In this document: positions 1 to 14,194 of the stretch, piece after piece
Layout of the letters: every line of letters starts with the position of its first letter
Position numbering within the stretch: position 1 is the stretch's first letter
Assembly: GCF_030848805.1 (NCBI RefSeq)
Contig: NC_092361.1
Coordinates: 1,240,001 to 1,304,000 of the forward strand
Length of the DNA stretch: 64,000 nt
Source of the DNA: Temnothorax longispinosus
Lineage: Eukaryota > Arthropoda > Insecta > Hymenoptera > Formicidae
Direction of reading: 5' to 3'
The notes under the pieces: generated by a model
Databases searched by the model: none
Seen by the model: only the letters and a program-made list of their open reading frames with translations
What the model was told of the DNA's origin: nothing
Made by a program: the position numbers and the translations under genes

Positions 1-228
1 TTATGCATCGCCTACGCTACGTCATTCGTCTTTGTGTCTTTGTGACTACGCAACTTGCGTCGCGCGGTTATGGAACTGCTGAGTTGTTATGCAATATAAA
101 ACGGTCTCATGTATGTCGGGGACAAACATATAATGACATTTTTGAACGTAATTAACATAGATAAAAGAGAATTCTATAAGAAATAAATATATAAGATGTG
201 TTTGTTGCTATAAAAGTGTACGGAAAAA

Positions 229-456
229 ATGGTTTGGCTGAAGTATCTAAAAATTTAGGTAGATACAGATCTGAAAATAATTTTGTTGCACCATCAAAAT
301 AAATATAGTAAATCGCTGAAGTATGATAATAGCGCTGTAAAAATGTTGACATTTTAGCAATCAGCTTGAGTGTTTTACATAATTATTTTGATGGTGCAAC
401 AAAATTATTTTCAGATCTGTATTTAGCTAAATTAAATACTTCAGCAATACCGTTTT
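229..456. repeat. Long inverted repeat (fold-back, MITE-like)
   Basis: Bases 263-300 are the exact reverse complement of 385-422 (38 of 38), and similarity continues imperfectly outward to about 229 and 456. The loop is about 84 bp. Outward-read translations of both arms share FDGATKLFSDLYL, so the arms may derive from an old coding sequence or from one duplicated inverted segment. No target-site duplication was identified. Confidence 0.75.
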
Positions 457-3400
457 TCTGTGTAGCATACGTCATATATCTTTTAAATTCCTGAGACAGA
501 ATCAGGCTTTTTTTCTTGAATATTAAAGAGATATTCTTTAATAAATACAATTTTATAACGTGAATTATGCAATAGAAATAGGAATTACCGATAAGATATT
601 AAAATACGTAGAATTCTGAGGTTGAAAACCAGAAATAACGAGCCAATTTATGTGATTCATGTTTAATCTGCAGCTTCATCATCAGCTACATCACTTAGGA
701 CGCCAGCTGCCCGATAAAAATTCCAATTCCTTGAAAGTCGATACCATATTTCCCAGATTGAGATAAATTATGACATCATAGATGACTACGGGGTTGTAAT
801 GTTGCAGCTGCTCCGCCGCGCCGATACGAAAGAAAAATCGTGCTCCCTGGTAGTTCCTAAGTGATTAAATGGCAGCATGTTTTCGCCTAAATTGCGCGAG
901 GACGAGCGCGGAGAAATACTGGAACAATGATTAATACTTGGCGTTATTATTCCGATATTAGTAATTGCTCACGTTAAATTGTCTGAATTTATAATTTATT
1001 TTACTGACTATTTTCTTTTCCAGAAAAGCATTGCAAATATATATTTATTTTTTGACAATCCTTTTGCGTTAAGGTTTTGATTTAAATTCATAAAAGTTTT
1101 TTTTTTTTTAATTAAAAGAGAATCATTCTTGAATCTATTTTATACACAAACAGCAGGTGAGCTCACGAGAGACGCACTAAAATTTCTTAATTCTTCTTTT
1201 CGAGGAAGTGTTTAAATCTCGGCAGGACGAATGCCGAAATTCGCCACGATCACAGCGATTTGCGGCGATAAATTGCATTATATATTATATGGCACGCGGT
1301 AACACGCCTCTTCGATGCACCGACGTAAAGAGAGCAAGAATTTGGTTCCTTGTAGTCCGTAAATGGCCAGATTGCAGTGCTCAGAAATAAAAAGAAGACG
1401 GCGCGGCGCGGCGGTGGGAGATAAAAAGCAGGGGGGCTCTCAACGTTGCACCGTTCGTTACCGGAAACTTGGAATCGAGTCTTGAAACGGGTTCGGCTCG
1501 TCTCGTCTGCCAACATGGAGTGCTTCCCGTTTACGTGTATAATTTGTTCCTCCTCTCGTCTCTTGAGGAAAGTGTCCTCCATACAAAAATTATAATTATC
1601 AAAGGGCATCTGTTTTCGCTTACAATTAGCAGAGCGTCCCTCGACACCGCGACACTCCATAAAAATAAGATGAACGAAAATTAACTTCAAAATAGAAGTT
1701 CACTTCTCTAATTAATTGTTTTCGCACGTTTTTACAGAAAAGGCGTTTTCATAAGAGACTGTTATAATATAATTATTGTCACCGTAAATTTAACGAGAGG
1801 TGTTACTAAAACATATATATATATAATCTTCAAAAGAGTTTTCTACGTCAAATAGGAACGAGAGAAAAATATTTATATCAATATTCGCTCATATATTTAT
1901 ATAAGCGTTTTTTTTTAATTTTTTATCTAAAAAAGCTTAGTCCTGAAATATTTGCCTAAGAATTTCGGTAAAATTTTGTGTACCACTTGAAAAAGATACC
2001 TACAGGATGTTGATGCGCCGCGAAGAAATCTCGAGAGCCATTAATTAATCTCTTGAATTAACATCGAACGTTTCAGAGAGTCGGAAGTAATAACGAGTCG
2101 ATTACGGTGAGTTTTCGAACGTCCGTACGGCAATTTTCAATAATTGCTTTGATCGAATAAACTTTTTGCTCCTCTTCCTCCTCCTGCTCTTCCTCCTCTT
2201 CCTCCTCCCACGCGACCGCCCGGCCACTCCGGTTTACTTCCATAATCGTTCTTGAAGATCCTTCAAACAAGCTTCGTAGTGAGCTTATGGCACAAAGTGT
2301 TGAAACTAGATTTCGCCGGCGATACTTCGTTAGGGAAAGACTTCAGCGCGGCGATGCCGCCCGCAACAATATACACTTTCGGCCGCGTAAAGCCCGTGTT
2401 AAATCAACGTCGGCGCGCAGTTAAGTGCAACTTCGGCCGTTTATAATCATTTTACGGCTTCTTTGTGGATTTATGGCGACTCCTTAAAAGTAAGCCGTAC
2501 AACTGTACAGCTTACGCACGCGCATTAGCGTTATTGCAATATTGAAGAAGCATCTGGACAATTGCGATCGTCCGTGATACTGTACCGAATGGAGTCGTGA
2601 GAATAGAGTAGAGTTTTGCGAAGCATATACCGCCTCGAGAAAATGCGAATAAGTATAGCATTATTATTTAGTTGTGAATTAACTCAAAGTACTCATTAAC
2701 AGAACCGTGAACAGCGTTCTTGGTAATTAATAGATTGCAAGATAAAACGGCAAGAAAAGAAATTCGTTCAAGGCTGAAAGTCACGGGCTGTTAATGAAGA
2801 TGGTAATTGCTTGTTGCTTTCTGCGGGGCAACGAAGGAAACCCCGATCGCTATAAATAAAACTGAATTAGAGCACTGCAGCATTGATAAATGTCGACTCT
2901 GATTTGATGCTTGTATTTCTCATGTAATGTAATTCCATTTACTTTCCATGAGAGAGACCATTAAAATATTGAGGGTCGTTTTTACAAAACTTATCGCAAA
3001 ATTACAGAATTTTCAAAGTAAAGGTATAATAAAATTACAAATTTTAAAATGTAACTAAAAACTAATTGCGTTAATTGTATGTTACAATTTGAAAACTTGC
3101 CTCATCAAATATGATTATTCGATACTAAAAATTGACATTAACGCAGATCTAAATGTATTTTCTCGAAACTGTTAATTGAGCTTTTTATCGAATTTTGTAA
3201 AAAGAGACTTTTATTTGTACTGCAGTCCTAGAAATTCTAAGCTGTAAGATAGGTCTTCTTGGCAATATGGTCGTAAAAGGAAAATTCATTCAACGACCAG
3301 CCGGCAAGCGTTGATGAATGGATTATTGCGATGAGATTACAGTCAAACAGCAATTACTTAGACAGAGAACTACAAGCTGATAGGATAAACTGTGGTCGTC

Positions 3401-5128
3401 GACTCATAAGAATAACCTGAATAACGAACAAGTCGTTTCGCTCTGCATTTAAGTGCCCGTATCTTTTGTCGCTCTCAGGTTCAGAAATTTTCAATTACAG
3501 ACATCACCTGTGCGAAAATCGGAAAATAATATAAATAAAATTTTGTATCGCTCGAAATTTTGCACGCCGCGAGAAAACCTTGAAAGATCTTTATACGTAG
3601 ATATGTACCGACATATATATAAATTATATTCCCCGCAAAATATATCGGCCCGAAACGCAATACTGTATTATACATCGTATTATGCGTCTTAGGCAATGAA
3701 ATATGGTCCTTGGGCAGTGCATCCAGCATGATAACGGCGCCCGGCGAGATTTATGGTGGGCGTAATGCGTGATTAAAAGAATGTCTGGTCACATATAGTC
3801 GCTCTCCGCGCGTCGCATCGCGTCGCGTCATCTGATTTAACCGGATAGAGACGGCCGTCCGTCACGCGATCTCAATTGTTCTACGCAGGATGCTATAGCG
3901 TGTTAGGTAATAGGATATATTCGAAACACACACGACGACGACACATACGTGGGCGGATAGAGATGGAGTGGGACGTATAGGTTATTTTCCAATCTGAACA
4001 ACGCGTTGACCGACAATACTGGGCGTTATCGATCTCGCTCGCGCCGCGAGCCGAATTGCGGGCTCGATTGCGAGAGAAACAGATACCTGTCCACCTCTTT
4101 CAATAAACGATGCGCCGGCAAGCCTTTTCAAAACGTTTTCTTACAATTCGGTATTCGATAGCGCAGGCTTGTCATACGATACAAAAGAGAAACCGGATGT
4201 CATACGTACATATAACACATACAGCAATAAAAATAAAATGATGTTATCGCGCGCTCTTGATTGCAAGAATCATTAGGAAATCCTGTTGTTTCGATCTTAG
4301 AACGATAGGAATGTACGATCAAAAATATCTACGCGATCTTATTTTTCCTGCGCGCGACAATACTTGATAATTATAAAACGTTTTTCGCTCCTGTAATAAA
4401 TATTTTTTATCGCAATTTGTTTTATATGAGGAAATAGATAAACGCATCGCCATGAAACTGGGAATAATCAATGATAATGAAATCTTGTATCAAAGTGAAA
4501 TTTTAATACTGCCACATCTTAAAGATTTAACAAAAAAATTATACATGTCATCGATATATTTTAGAGTAAAATAAATGTCTAATTTGTGTGTGTACGGGAT
4601 ACTTGACGGGATATTATATTTATGTTGAAAGAAATTGTATTCCAATCAGTTAATTTATTTATTATCTGCAATATAATAGCCGAACATTGCTTTTGAGAAG
4701 AAATATTTCTGAAATATATTCGTTAAACTCGATAAATACTCGTTAATGAGAGTGAAACAATGCTATACAGAATTTTGTAGATGAATATTATTGTACACTG
4801 TATATGCGCATTATAAAAATCTTTTACATCGAGACCTAATTATCGCGCGACAAAATGCCGTAATTAGACATTTCAGTATGAAAAGCGCGTTGTTGCACAG
4901 TGAAATTTCCCGAAATCGCATTGTCTTCCGCGCATGCATTGTGTTTCGTTTATTTGTTATTTTTGCTGATCAATGCATGAGATGCTCACGACACGTATTA
5001 CCGAAAGCTTGACAATAAAAAGAGCATTGGATTCTAGTTAATGATATTGATAATAATAATACCGTCTCATGGTTATTAAACAATAATATAATCGGAATAA
5101 ATCACGGAAATAAGATAAAAGAGCAATA

Positions 5129-5160
5129 AGTAACATATGTCTTTCAAAACATATGTTACT
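5129..5160. repeat. Perfect hairpin, 12 bp arms
   Basis: AGTAACATATGT at 5129-5140 and its reverse complement at 5149-5160, with an 8 base loop. It has no run of T typical of a terminator and no gene nearby. Confidence 0.8.
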
Positions 5161-5300
5161 CAAGTTGTATACCTACAGCAATCATTATTTAAAAATTAAT
5201 TTCTCTTTAGCGAATGTTAAATGAGACCATATTTATCTTTGTTTTTTAAATCGATTTTAAATCGAAAATATATTTTGAACTCAAGAGACATCCATCTTCA

Positions 5301-5342
5301 TTTTTGACATTTAACTCTTGACATTTAGCTCTTGACATTTAT
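5301..5342. repeat. 14 bp tandem repeat, 3 copies
   Basis: Three near-identical units of the form ctcttgacatttag follow each other; the first differs at its first bases. Confidence 0.8.
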
Positions 5343-5818
5343 CAAGACGCTTTATCAAAATTTCTCCCAATAATTTAGTTCTAAAAAAAAGATGTAATTT
5401 CAGATTCGTGAAAAAAATCGGGCATTAACGAGAACATTTTTCTTATGCAGCTCAAAGATAAGGTACTTCGCGTAAGATGCAGTAATGGGTTTTGCCATAC
5501 GTACAAAATTATACATCAGCGTTTACGCGATAATCGATAATTCCATATATTTCGCAATGCGGTTGAAACGTATTCCTCTTGCGCAGGAATTCGTGTCGCG
5601 CCGCGAAAAGGGGTAATGTCGATAGTATGGGTGATAAAATGCTGATACGAGGGCGGGTAGTTTCGTTTCTTTTGTGTGACATGCTGAGCGAGCGATCTAC
5701 GATTCCTCGTAGCCGCTACCATTTACTTCCACGGAATTATGTGCAGAAAGATCGTTATGTGTTTCCACGAAACTATTATGACGCCAATGATATATCATCA
5801 TCGTGATACATACCTATG

Positions 5819-5887
5819 TTGTAATTTCATCGTATTATTGCTTTTATTGTAATTTCGTATTGTAATTTCACTGTATTATTGCTTTCA
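5819..5887. repeat. Imperfect tandem repeat, 28 bp unit
   Basis: The unit starts ttgtaatttca and ends tattattgcttt. It occurs at 5819-5846 and 5860-5887, with a 13 bp partial copy between. Confidence 0.75.
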
Positions 5888-8486
5888 TCGTTGCTATTAT
5901 TGCTCTCTGGCAAATCAGGTCCAAAAAGTATATCTCATCTTTATTCAGTTTTTAATTTCTATATCGTGCTTGTTTTAATATAGGAATTCATGAGAAATTC
6001 GCGATGAAAACAGCGGAGAATATAGATGAATCCATTATAAGCAGAAGTATGATAAACAAGTATGAAAATATTATAATAATGCTCTATCATCATCGATCAT
6101 AATTTTCGCTGCGTAAAGATGAATAGATCCAAACTGGATATTAATAAGCAACTCGTTTTTTAGAGAACAGAAATTCACAAGGAAAAGAAATATTTCACAA
6201 TTAATAATTTTTTAAAACAAATTTAACGGATAAATAATATTTTAAATATAAAAATATATATACAATAAAAATCTCACTTAGAAAACTAACAATATCGTTA
6301 TACATTACCTGATGGTTTTTTGACGCTGTTCTTTGGACACCTCGGGAGATGCAGCGACGTCTCGCTGATGCGACGCGTAACCGCCGATCCGCAATCCGTG
6401 ACGATGTATCTTCCTCCGTCGGAAAAGGAAGATGCGCGATTTCTTTTTTATTTTCATTAAATTACAAAACGATCTCAGGGGGACGAAGAAAAAGTAGTTA
6501 TCCCGCGACATCCATCAAAAACAGCCACCTCCTTCCTCCTCCTCCTCCCGTGCTACCCCGTGCAAATGGCAGTAAATAACGGCGGAAGCTCGCACGCCGA
6601 ATCTCGATCTTGCCACGTGCCAGCCAACTCCGGCAGAAAGAATTTATGTGTTCGTGCATTGCTGTTATGGCCGCGCGCGCGAGACAGTCGACTGCGCGAT
6701 CGTAAAGAAAGAGAAACCTTAAATCAAAAAGGGGCATCGCTCTTCGCCAATTGGCCGCTCGGCAACGTAACAACGGGCGGCGATAAATCCGACGAGGCAC
6801 GAGCAAGAAAAAGAGTCCGATCGCGAGACAGGCTTCTTTCTGCTCCAGGCGAAGAAATGCTGTCTCCCAGTTTCGTCCCCACGTACGCTTAAGACGCTAT
6901 CGTGAATCAATTAAAGAGATCGTTATCAATTATAATTATTAATGACAATGACGCAGTTGTTAAGATGAGGATTGAAATTTTTATAGGCAAGAAATAAAAT
7001 CTCCCAAAGATGTTTCGAGCTTCGAGATTTTATTTTTAATCTCCCCAGTTGTAGCAAGACACTGTAACAGTATTTATAATAATTAACACACTCGCGCGTC
7101 GCCGCCGCGACAACAAAGACTTGCGGTATAATATTCAATCATAATTCAGTCTGAAATTCGATTATTGCTATTTTATTCAACAACATATCTTTTTCATTTT
7201 TGTCTTTCTTTTTTTTCCTTTACTTCTTTCGTCGTTTTTGCTCCGTTTATCTCTCTTTCTGCGGGCGTTGCGATGAAATTCTGAGAGGGGGTTTCTGTTT
7301 CAGAAGAGACGGCAACGATTTTAAATAGATTATCGTAAGAGTATCTCGTTTGTGTGGTATGTATGTGTGCATATGTGTACGCGTCAGTGTATTTATATAT
7401 ATGTATATATAAGGTGTATTTACGTTCTTTTTTTTCCTCGTGTGTGTTGCATATATACATACATATATAGTTTGTTACAAGGCACAGGTAGCTTACACAC
7501 TTATCTTTCCTTTCTTCACCGGTTTCACACCCTATGGTAATATCATGCACGCGCCCACGCACACTCAGTATTGCTTTTGCCATTCATTCGACAAACTACT
7601 AAATCGTATTTTTTTTTTCGCCGATCTCGCCGATCGCGAATCGTCGCATTCGATTTCTGTTTTTCGGTGGCGGCGTATATACGTCCAGGATGATATTGGA
7701 TAATGATGGCTCACATTTCTACAACAGCGCGAACATTGCAACCCGTCCAATTAGTTAACGTTGAGGTCACAAACATATATATGCTTCGTAAAAATATGTA
7801 CAAATATTCGTGATCTGACGTTAAGAACTCATTATAATTGAGGATCGTAAGTAAACCGAAGGTGGAACGATCGTGAACAAAATGCGAAGCGTTCTTTGAA
7901 GAAAGGAAGAAATATTCGCGGAAAGATGACACCACATCTGTTTCTTGATATCGAAAACTCCATCTCGGCGACGGAAAGTCCGTAAAATGATTGTCTGTTG
8001 TGTAATCGCGAAATTACAGCAGGTTGAGCTGGTCGATTTAAAGCGTTCGCGGCATGATTCGCGACACATAATGCGAGATCTTAATGGACTCCGCTGAGCC
8101 GGGCGTTCGGCACGCGACGTGAGCGATCGATTTTACGTTCGATCATCAATTCGTATTGTCGGGGACGATGTCGAGCAAGCGATTAAAGCCGGAGAGAAAC
8201 GGCAGCCGAGGTGCCGGAAAATTGTGCGACCGTAAATGGCAGCGCGACGTGCTCGTTTCGCGCTCGCGCGCATGAAAAGGCCGACTCAGTATTCGTACTC
8301 GATAGAAATCGACGCGCGACATGTATTTGCAGTATAAGTTCGTTACACAGATCAAAACGGGATAAAGTCAATCTTTAACAAACTTTGTAAAACTTCATTT
8401 CGATATGGAAGATATCGTTTTATCGTGAGCGATTTTTCTTTTGTTCTTTCTCTTTGAAAATTGACTAAAATTAATTCGAGACTAAA

Positions 8487-8736
8487 TTAACCCTCCGTCT
8501 GTATACGTTTTTTTTTGCAATGTATACGTGGATCTGTCACGTTCGACGCTATTTTTCTCTATCTCAAAGTATTTTAAAAAATCTGAAAAAATTCATGAAA
8601 CATCGCTCTACATTGCAGTTGACGATTTTTTAGTTATTTTGATAAACATCGTTTATTTAATATTTTCTGGCAAGTTACGAGCAGATATCATTTTGGCTCG
8701 GACGCCGTAGACCCACGTATACAGACGGAGGATTAA
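8487..8736. mobile_element. TTAA-flanked MITE, piggyBac-like
   Basis: A 242 bp element (8491-8732) sits between TTAA copies at 8487-8490 and 8733-8736. Its terminal inverted repeats are CCCTCCGTCTGTATACGT on the left and the same with one mismatch (first base T) on the right. A second GTATACGTGG copy lies just inside the left end, matching the subterminal GTATACGTGGG of the right end. TTAA duplication and CCC(T) ends are the hallmark of piggyBac-type elements. It has no transposase and so would be non-autonomous. Confidence 0.8.
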
Positions 8737-11219
8737 TTTTTCACTGCACCTGTATCGAAAATGTTAATCTTTGAAAGAGGACATGATTTTATATCGTTTA
8801 TCATTATCGATAGAAACCTTTAAACGGATTTTTACTATATTTGTTGTGTTTGCCGATCAATAACTGCTTATTCCATTATTGATGCTGTTTCGGCATTTCC
8901 ATGAACATACCGTATTCAGTAAACAGACTTTCCGATTGCTCATCTGACCTGGATTCAGTTCCGGTTCGGTAAATCGCTGGGAGAACCGCTTGCGTGGCAG
9001 GAATTGTCGACCGATCGTCGCCGCTTTACTTCGACAATTCGCCTAAGCAAATGAGGTTTAGACTACGAGGAAGTATGCAAATTCAAAGCGATCATGTATC
9101 CAGTTTCCTCCCGTCGCGCCAATGGCGAAACTTCTTAACGAGCTCGCAAGGGATTATCTAACCCGAAAATTAGGCGATCCGATTTCCCATTCATGTCTTC
9201 ATATCGTTTCACAAATCAATTAGATATGACAGTGGCTCGAGGAGAGACATAACCGAAATATCAGAGACAAATGTTAAATTCAGAGACAAAAAAAATTAAC
9301 TTATAATAAAACGAGCTTTTGTAAGCACCCTTTAAAATCATACAATGACATTATACTGCAAAAAATTATTTGAAGTTATAACGATATTATATTTTATAAT
9401 TTTCATTTCTAGTAAAAATTAAAAAAGTTTTATAATCGTAAAAGAGCATAAACAAAAACGGTGTACTAATGTTACAGAGTATTAAAAATATTAAAATCAG
9501 AATAGATAATGTACTGTTTCGTTCTCTTATATCACTTTCAGGTATTGTGTGTCTCTCCTCTTCGATTCCAAGTTTCGAAATATTCCGTTAAAAAAGTTAA
9601 AAAGTTATGCAATTATAATGCTCCACCGCCGTGTTATTCCGATGAAATGGGATCTGCCTTCAGCGGCAATTTTGAACTCGCGTTACAATACATTTGTCGA
9701 AATTTCGCATTAATATCAGAATAGTCTTCGATTCCATTTCAACTATTCGCGTTGGATAATCCGATTCGATCTCATTCTCGAATTCGAGTGTGCGAGAATA
9801 AAATACCAGGCGATAATGGTGTTCCCCTTTTTACACATTGCCCCGCGGTTTTTCGCGCTCGTTTCACGAACGTGCGTTTTCTTGGACGCATTATATACGC
9901 GCATCAGTAACCTGTTCTAATTGCACCACCCTGTGCCCCACGATATTTAATAATTAGCGATTGCTTCTTGGGTTTTCATGCTGATCTCGTAACGTGAGCA
10001 TTCCACTATCGCTCAGCAGCCTCAAATAAAATCATTATTGCTTTATTTCCATAAATTATGAACTAAATCTTGATTATCCGCAAGAACGTTTATATTAAAT
10101 TTATTGTGCTGATATTGCTTAACGTACATATATATATATATATGAGAAAAACTTATACAAAAAGGAAAAAAGCATCATCTGTTTTGTGTAAGTCTTTTTG
10201 CTCGTATCGTTTAAATATAAATAAATATAGTTTCGAATCAAATACCTAATAATATGAGAAAATGATTTTATCCCTTATCGACGAAAAGCTCGAACAAAAG
10301 TCATTTTTGAGATCAGTACGGGGAAACCAATCGGGAATCAATTCGATGCGAGAACATTCAATATTATTCGAAAGAGCGTAATTGCATCTCGCGCACGCAT
10401 CCGCAGCGTGTTGTACATTCGGGGTGAACCGTTGCTGAGGGTGTAGCGGAAGTTATTCCTGTCGTTGTTCGGATAAGAACGAGGGAGGGTAGGATAGAGG
10501 GGAGGGCAGGGGACGAATCTAACCGCGTGTCTCGTCGGGGGACGGAACGGCGGATTGATCCGATAGAACTTGGATTGCTCGTCGAGGGATGATTGTCCCT
10601 TGATTGAAAACGTCCTCGAATCGACGGAGGGTGCGACTGTGCTGTACTCGAGGAAGGAAGGTGCGGCGCGGCGCGTCCCGGGTTTTGCGAAAGCCTCGGC
10701 GGCGGCGCGCAGCTATTCCGCATGTTCCGAGAACGCATTTTTTATATTGACCTCCGTAGGGCAAAGTTCCGCTCTATATATGGTAGGGTCCACATTTGGT
10801 AAGTGGAGCCGTAATGGCAACTAATCCATTTCTGTCTTATCTTCCTGACTTTCGCGTTTATAAAGAAAGATCACGATCGTCCGTCGGGAATACATTTCTC
10901 TTAGGTAGGGATAACGAAAAACGGTAAGAATCACTTTGGATCGTTATTTTTAATAACATTGGGACAAGCAGAGATGGATTTCATCGATATATGAATATCT
11001 TTCTAGTAGCAATTTTTTATCGTTACGTCACTGTATACGTCGTAATAAATGAAATTGAATGGAACATTAAGAATATTCCTTCCACTCTGCGGTGTATGCC
11101 AAGAGTTCATCGGCTAACTCTGGTATGATCGGGCAAGTTGGGAGAACTATTTTAGGTGGCATGCGGCGAATGCGAAGATCAGAATTTAGCGCGAAATTAG
11201 AAAAAGCTCGCCCGCTTTC

Positions 11220-11220
<1 letters not shown>

Positions 11221-11274
<54 letters not shown>
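11221..11274. repeat. (CT)n microsatellite
   Basis: About 27 uninterrupted TC units. Confidence 0.97.
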
Positions 11275-11277
<3 letters not shown>

Positions 11278-14131
11278 CTACGGAGAGTTAAATCCACAGC
11301 ACAATAACGCTCAAGAACTTTCCGGCATTCGGGGCCGTGAAAAACGCGAGCTATCAGTGAGCCGCATTTTTCTTCCCCTCCCCTTTCCCCCGCTTGTACT
11401 CCCGTAATCGAGACGCATCGCGGCTCTCATCCCCGCACACGCGGGAGTCGTTACCTCCTACAGATTGGGGGAAGTTTCGCTGTTTTTCCCATATGGCACT
11501 GGAAGCACTCTAATCTCCGGACGACGACGATTTTCCAGTCGTGGACGTCGCTCGTGCGCGTGCGTCTCCCATCGCAGACAGGACCGACACAAAGTGATGA
11601 CTTTTCAAAATCTAAAACTAATTTTTTTTTTTTAACGAGGACGCACTCAAGCAAAAATTTTGAAGAAAATATATATTCTTATACTTCATATTTTTTCTAC
11701 AATAAATAACTACGTTATGATACGACAGTTAATATTAATATAATTGTTAATATGTCTATAGTTATAATATTATTAATATTGTGCGTTTTGTCAGTTAAAA
11801 ATTTTCTATTTAAAATAAAAGGGTATGCAAGAATTTCTTCAAATTCTCAAAAAAGATTTGGATCTGCCACACGATGGCTGAGGTTGTTAATGCAACATAT
11901 GCAACATAGATTCACCCTTGCGGCGGTCCTGACGCGGATGGATCGTTTCTGATAACGAAGGACGCTGATACGCGATGCGGAGCCGTCGCCGCGGACCGGA
12001 TATCTCGATACATCCCCCGGTTTTTCGTAGGCCGGATATGCGTATGATTCGCGAAGGGAAATAAGCACGGAATTGTTTTCGAACGACCGTGTACGGGCGG
12101 GATTTTATCGGAGTATCGATCCTGGAGGGGCGCGGGAAGTCGACGAATCTACAATATTTCCGGAAGCTATGAAATAAAGCGTCGTGCGTTTAGCGATATC
12201 GGAGTCATAACCGTAAATATATTTATGGCGATATAAATTGCAAGCTCGCGAGCATGCTCGTTGCTTTTTTCACTTCTTTTTTTTAAGGGGGAAAACCGGA
12301 AATCGTTTTTCGTATTTCGCTGCGCCGTCTTTCAATCGAGAAATGATAACTAGTGATAATAACAGCAACAATGAGATCATTATTTAACAGGAAATCAGAT
12401 TTAATAACGTTGAAAACGATATATATGTCTCTTAACCATCTATTCTTGATATGTTCTATGATGGAAACAAAAATAGAGCGATATAAATATCACATAACGT
12501 AAAAATATCCTGATATCAGTAAAGACAAAAAATTGACGGAATAGCGAACCGACATTTCACACAATTATTTCTATCCAATGTTTTAATATGTATTCAAATC
12601 TTGTTCATAAATAAATTAGATCGGTTATTTTGGAAATATATCTAAAATTCTTAGTCCAGAAAGATATAAATAGTTCACAGAAAATTGATTTATTTTTGAA
12701 TGTATGATCATCTAATAAAAACAGAATGCAATAGCTAAAAATAAGAAAAATAATTCTGAGAAATGGGATTCAAATAACGCAGAAAAATAGCTACAAGTTA
12801 ATTTGAAGATTAATAACCAATAAGACAGATTTGATCGAAAGGCAGTGATATGAATTAAGGAGAGTCAATAGTTTAATTTAAAGGCTCTGATTATTTGTTC
12901 TAAGATTAAAGGAACATGAACTTATTGCGCGTATGAAAACAACGTCATCTGGACAATATAAACGTGATATTTATATATTTCAGAAATAACACATTTTTCT
13001 TCAATTAAATCTTTTCAACTTACGGGTTTATCTGGCCGCTGCCAAAACGGCTGATTTGATTTATTAAAGCGGGGTTGATGATCCCGCGTACTCGAAGCGT
13101 CCGTTTGTCACGAGGCCAACTTCGCCGCGAGTTGTTTGCCCGGGACGTATCCCAAATCTCTCGAGTGACACAGCCGGTGGCAGGGGCGATCTTAAGAATG
13201 AGAACATAATCCGCGACGCGGAAGAGCAATATACCGCGCGCGGAGTACTCGCGCCGACACGGAAGTAATCCGATAATCCTATCAGACGAGCTTCCATAAA
13301 ATCGTTAATCGTCGGTACGCCGCCGCCGACTCGGACGGCTGACGCACGCGGCGCTTTGTTGTAATCCCGGTTCGGTATTCACATCGGTTTCGAAGCCACA
13401 TCCGCACGGTGCGGTGAAATCAACCGCGCACAGCGCGTTCGCGAGAAGCGCGTCTTACATCCGGGAGATTGTTGTAACAAACGACTTTCATCGAGCGGTG
13501 TTTCGAACGAAAATATACTGACGTTAGTTGTTACGAATAACTTTCGGGCTTGTTCCGCTGAACCCGAGCTATATCCGCCAAAAAAGAGGTTTCAACAACT
13601 CTCTCCTCTGAGTTACATGAAGTCAATGTTTCCTCAGCGAAAATAAATTGTCGATGCTTCTTTCAAAATTTTGCATATTTAAATTCCGGGATAAAAGACT
13701 GACGAAAAAAAAAACAGAAGGAACAATTGTTCTTATAAATCGAAGTTCAACGATTTCTTCTGAAGAAGGAAGGTAGATTTGATCAGATTTGATTTCGACT
13801 TATTATGTGAAATTTCCACTTGCATCTCGTCTGTGGCAAATATTTTATACAAACGTAAATCCCACTGTGATAGGACAAAAATCAAGCGAACAGCGCGCTG
13901 AAATGAAGTACGAATTTTCTCCCGGGAGCGGACGGTTCGTTTGCAATTTTCTGCTGGTGGTTGTCTAATCTATCGAAAACAACAACGAGCGAGGAGAATG
14001 TTTCTGTTTCTCATTAGCGACTCCATTAGCGGAATGCTCGCGCACGATATTAGGGCGCAATGTAAATTGGTAGGATTAAATGCATCGGACGATTGCATCA
14101 ATCTCATTAAATGCCGCGCATAATGTTTGGC

Positions 14132-14194
14132 AAGAGAGGGAGAGGGCGAAAGAGAAAGAGAGAGAGGGAGAGAGAGAGAGAGATAGAGAAAGAG
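14132..14194. repeat. Imperfect (GA)n microsatellite
   Basis: GA-rich tract interrupted by GGG, GAAA and GATA. Confidence 0.9.

Noticed and set aside
10364..10824. Open frames on both strands with a donor-like TTTG|GTAAGT at 10799 and a TATATAT motif
   Set aside because: No acceptor or partner exon, and the peptides are low-complexity Ser/Pro/Arg. Could be a promoter-like patch, but there is no support.
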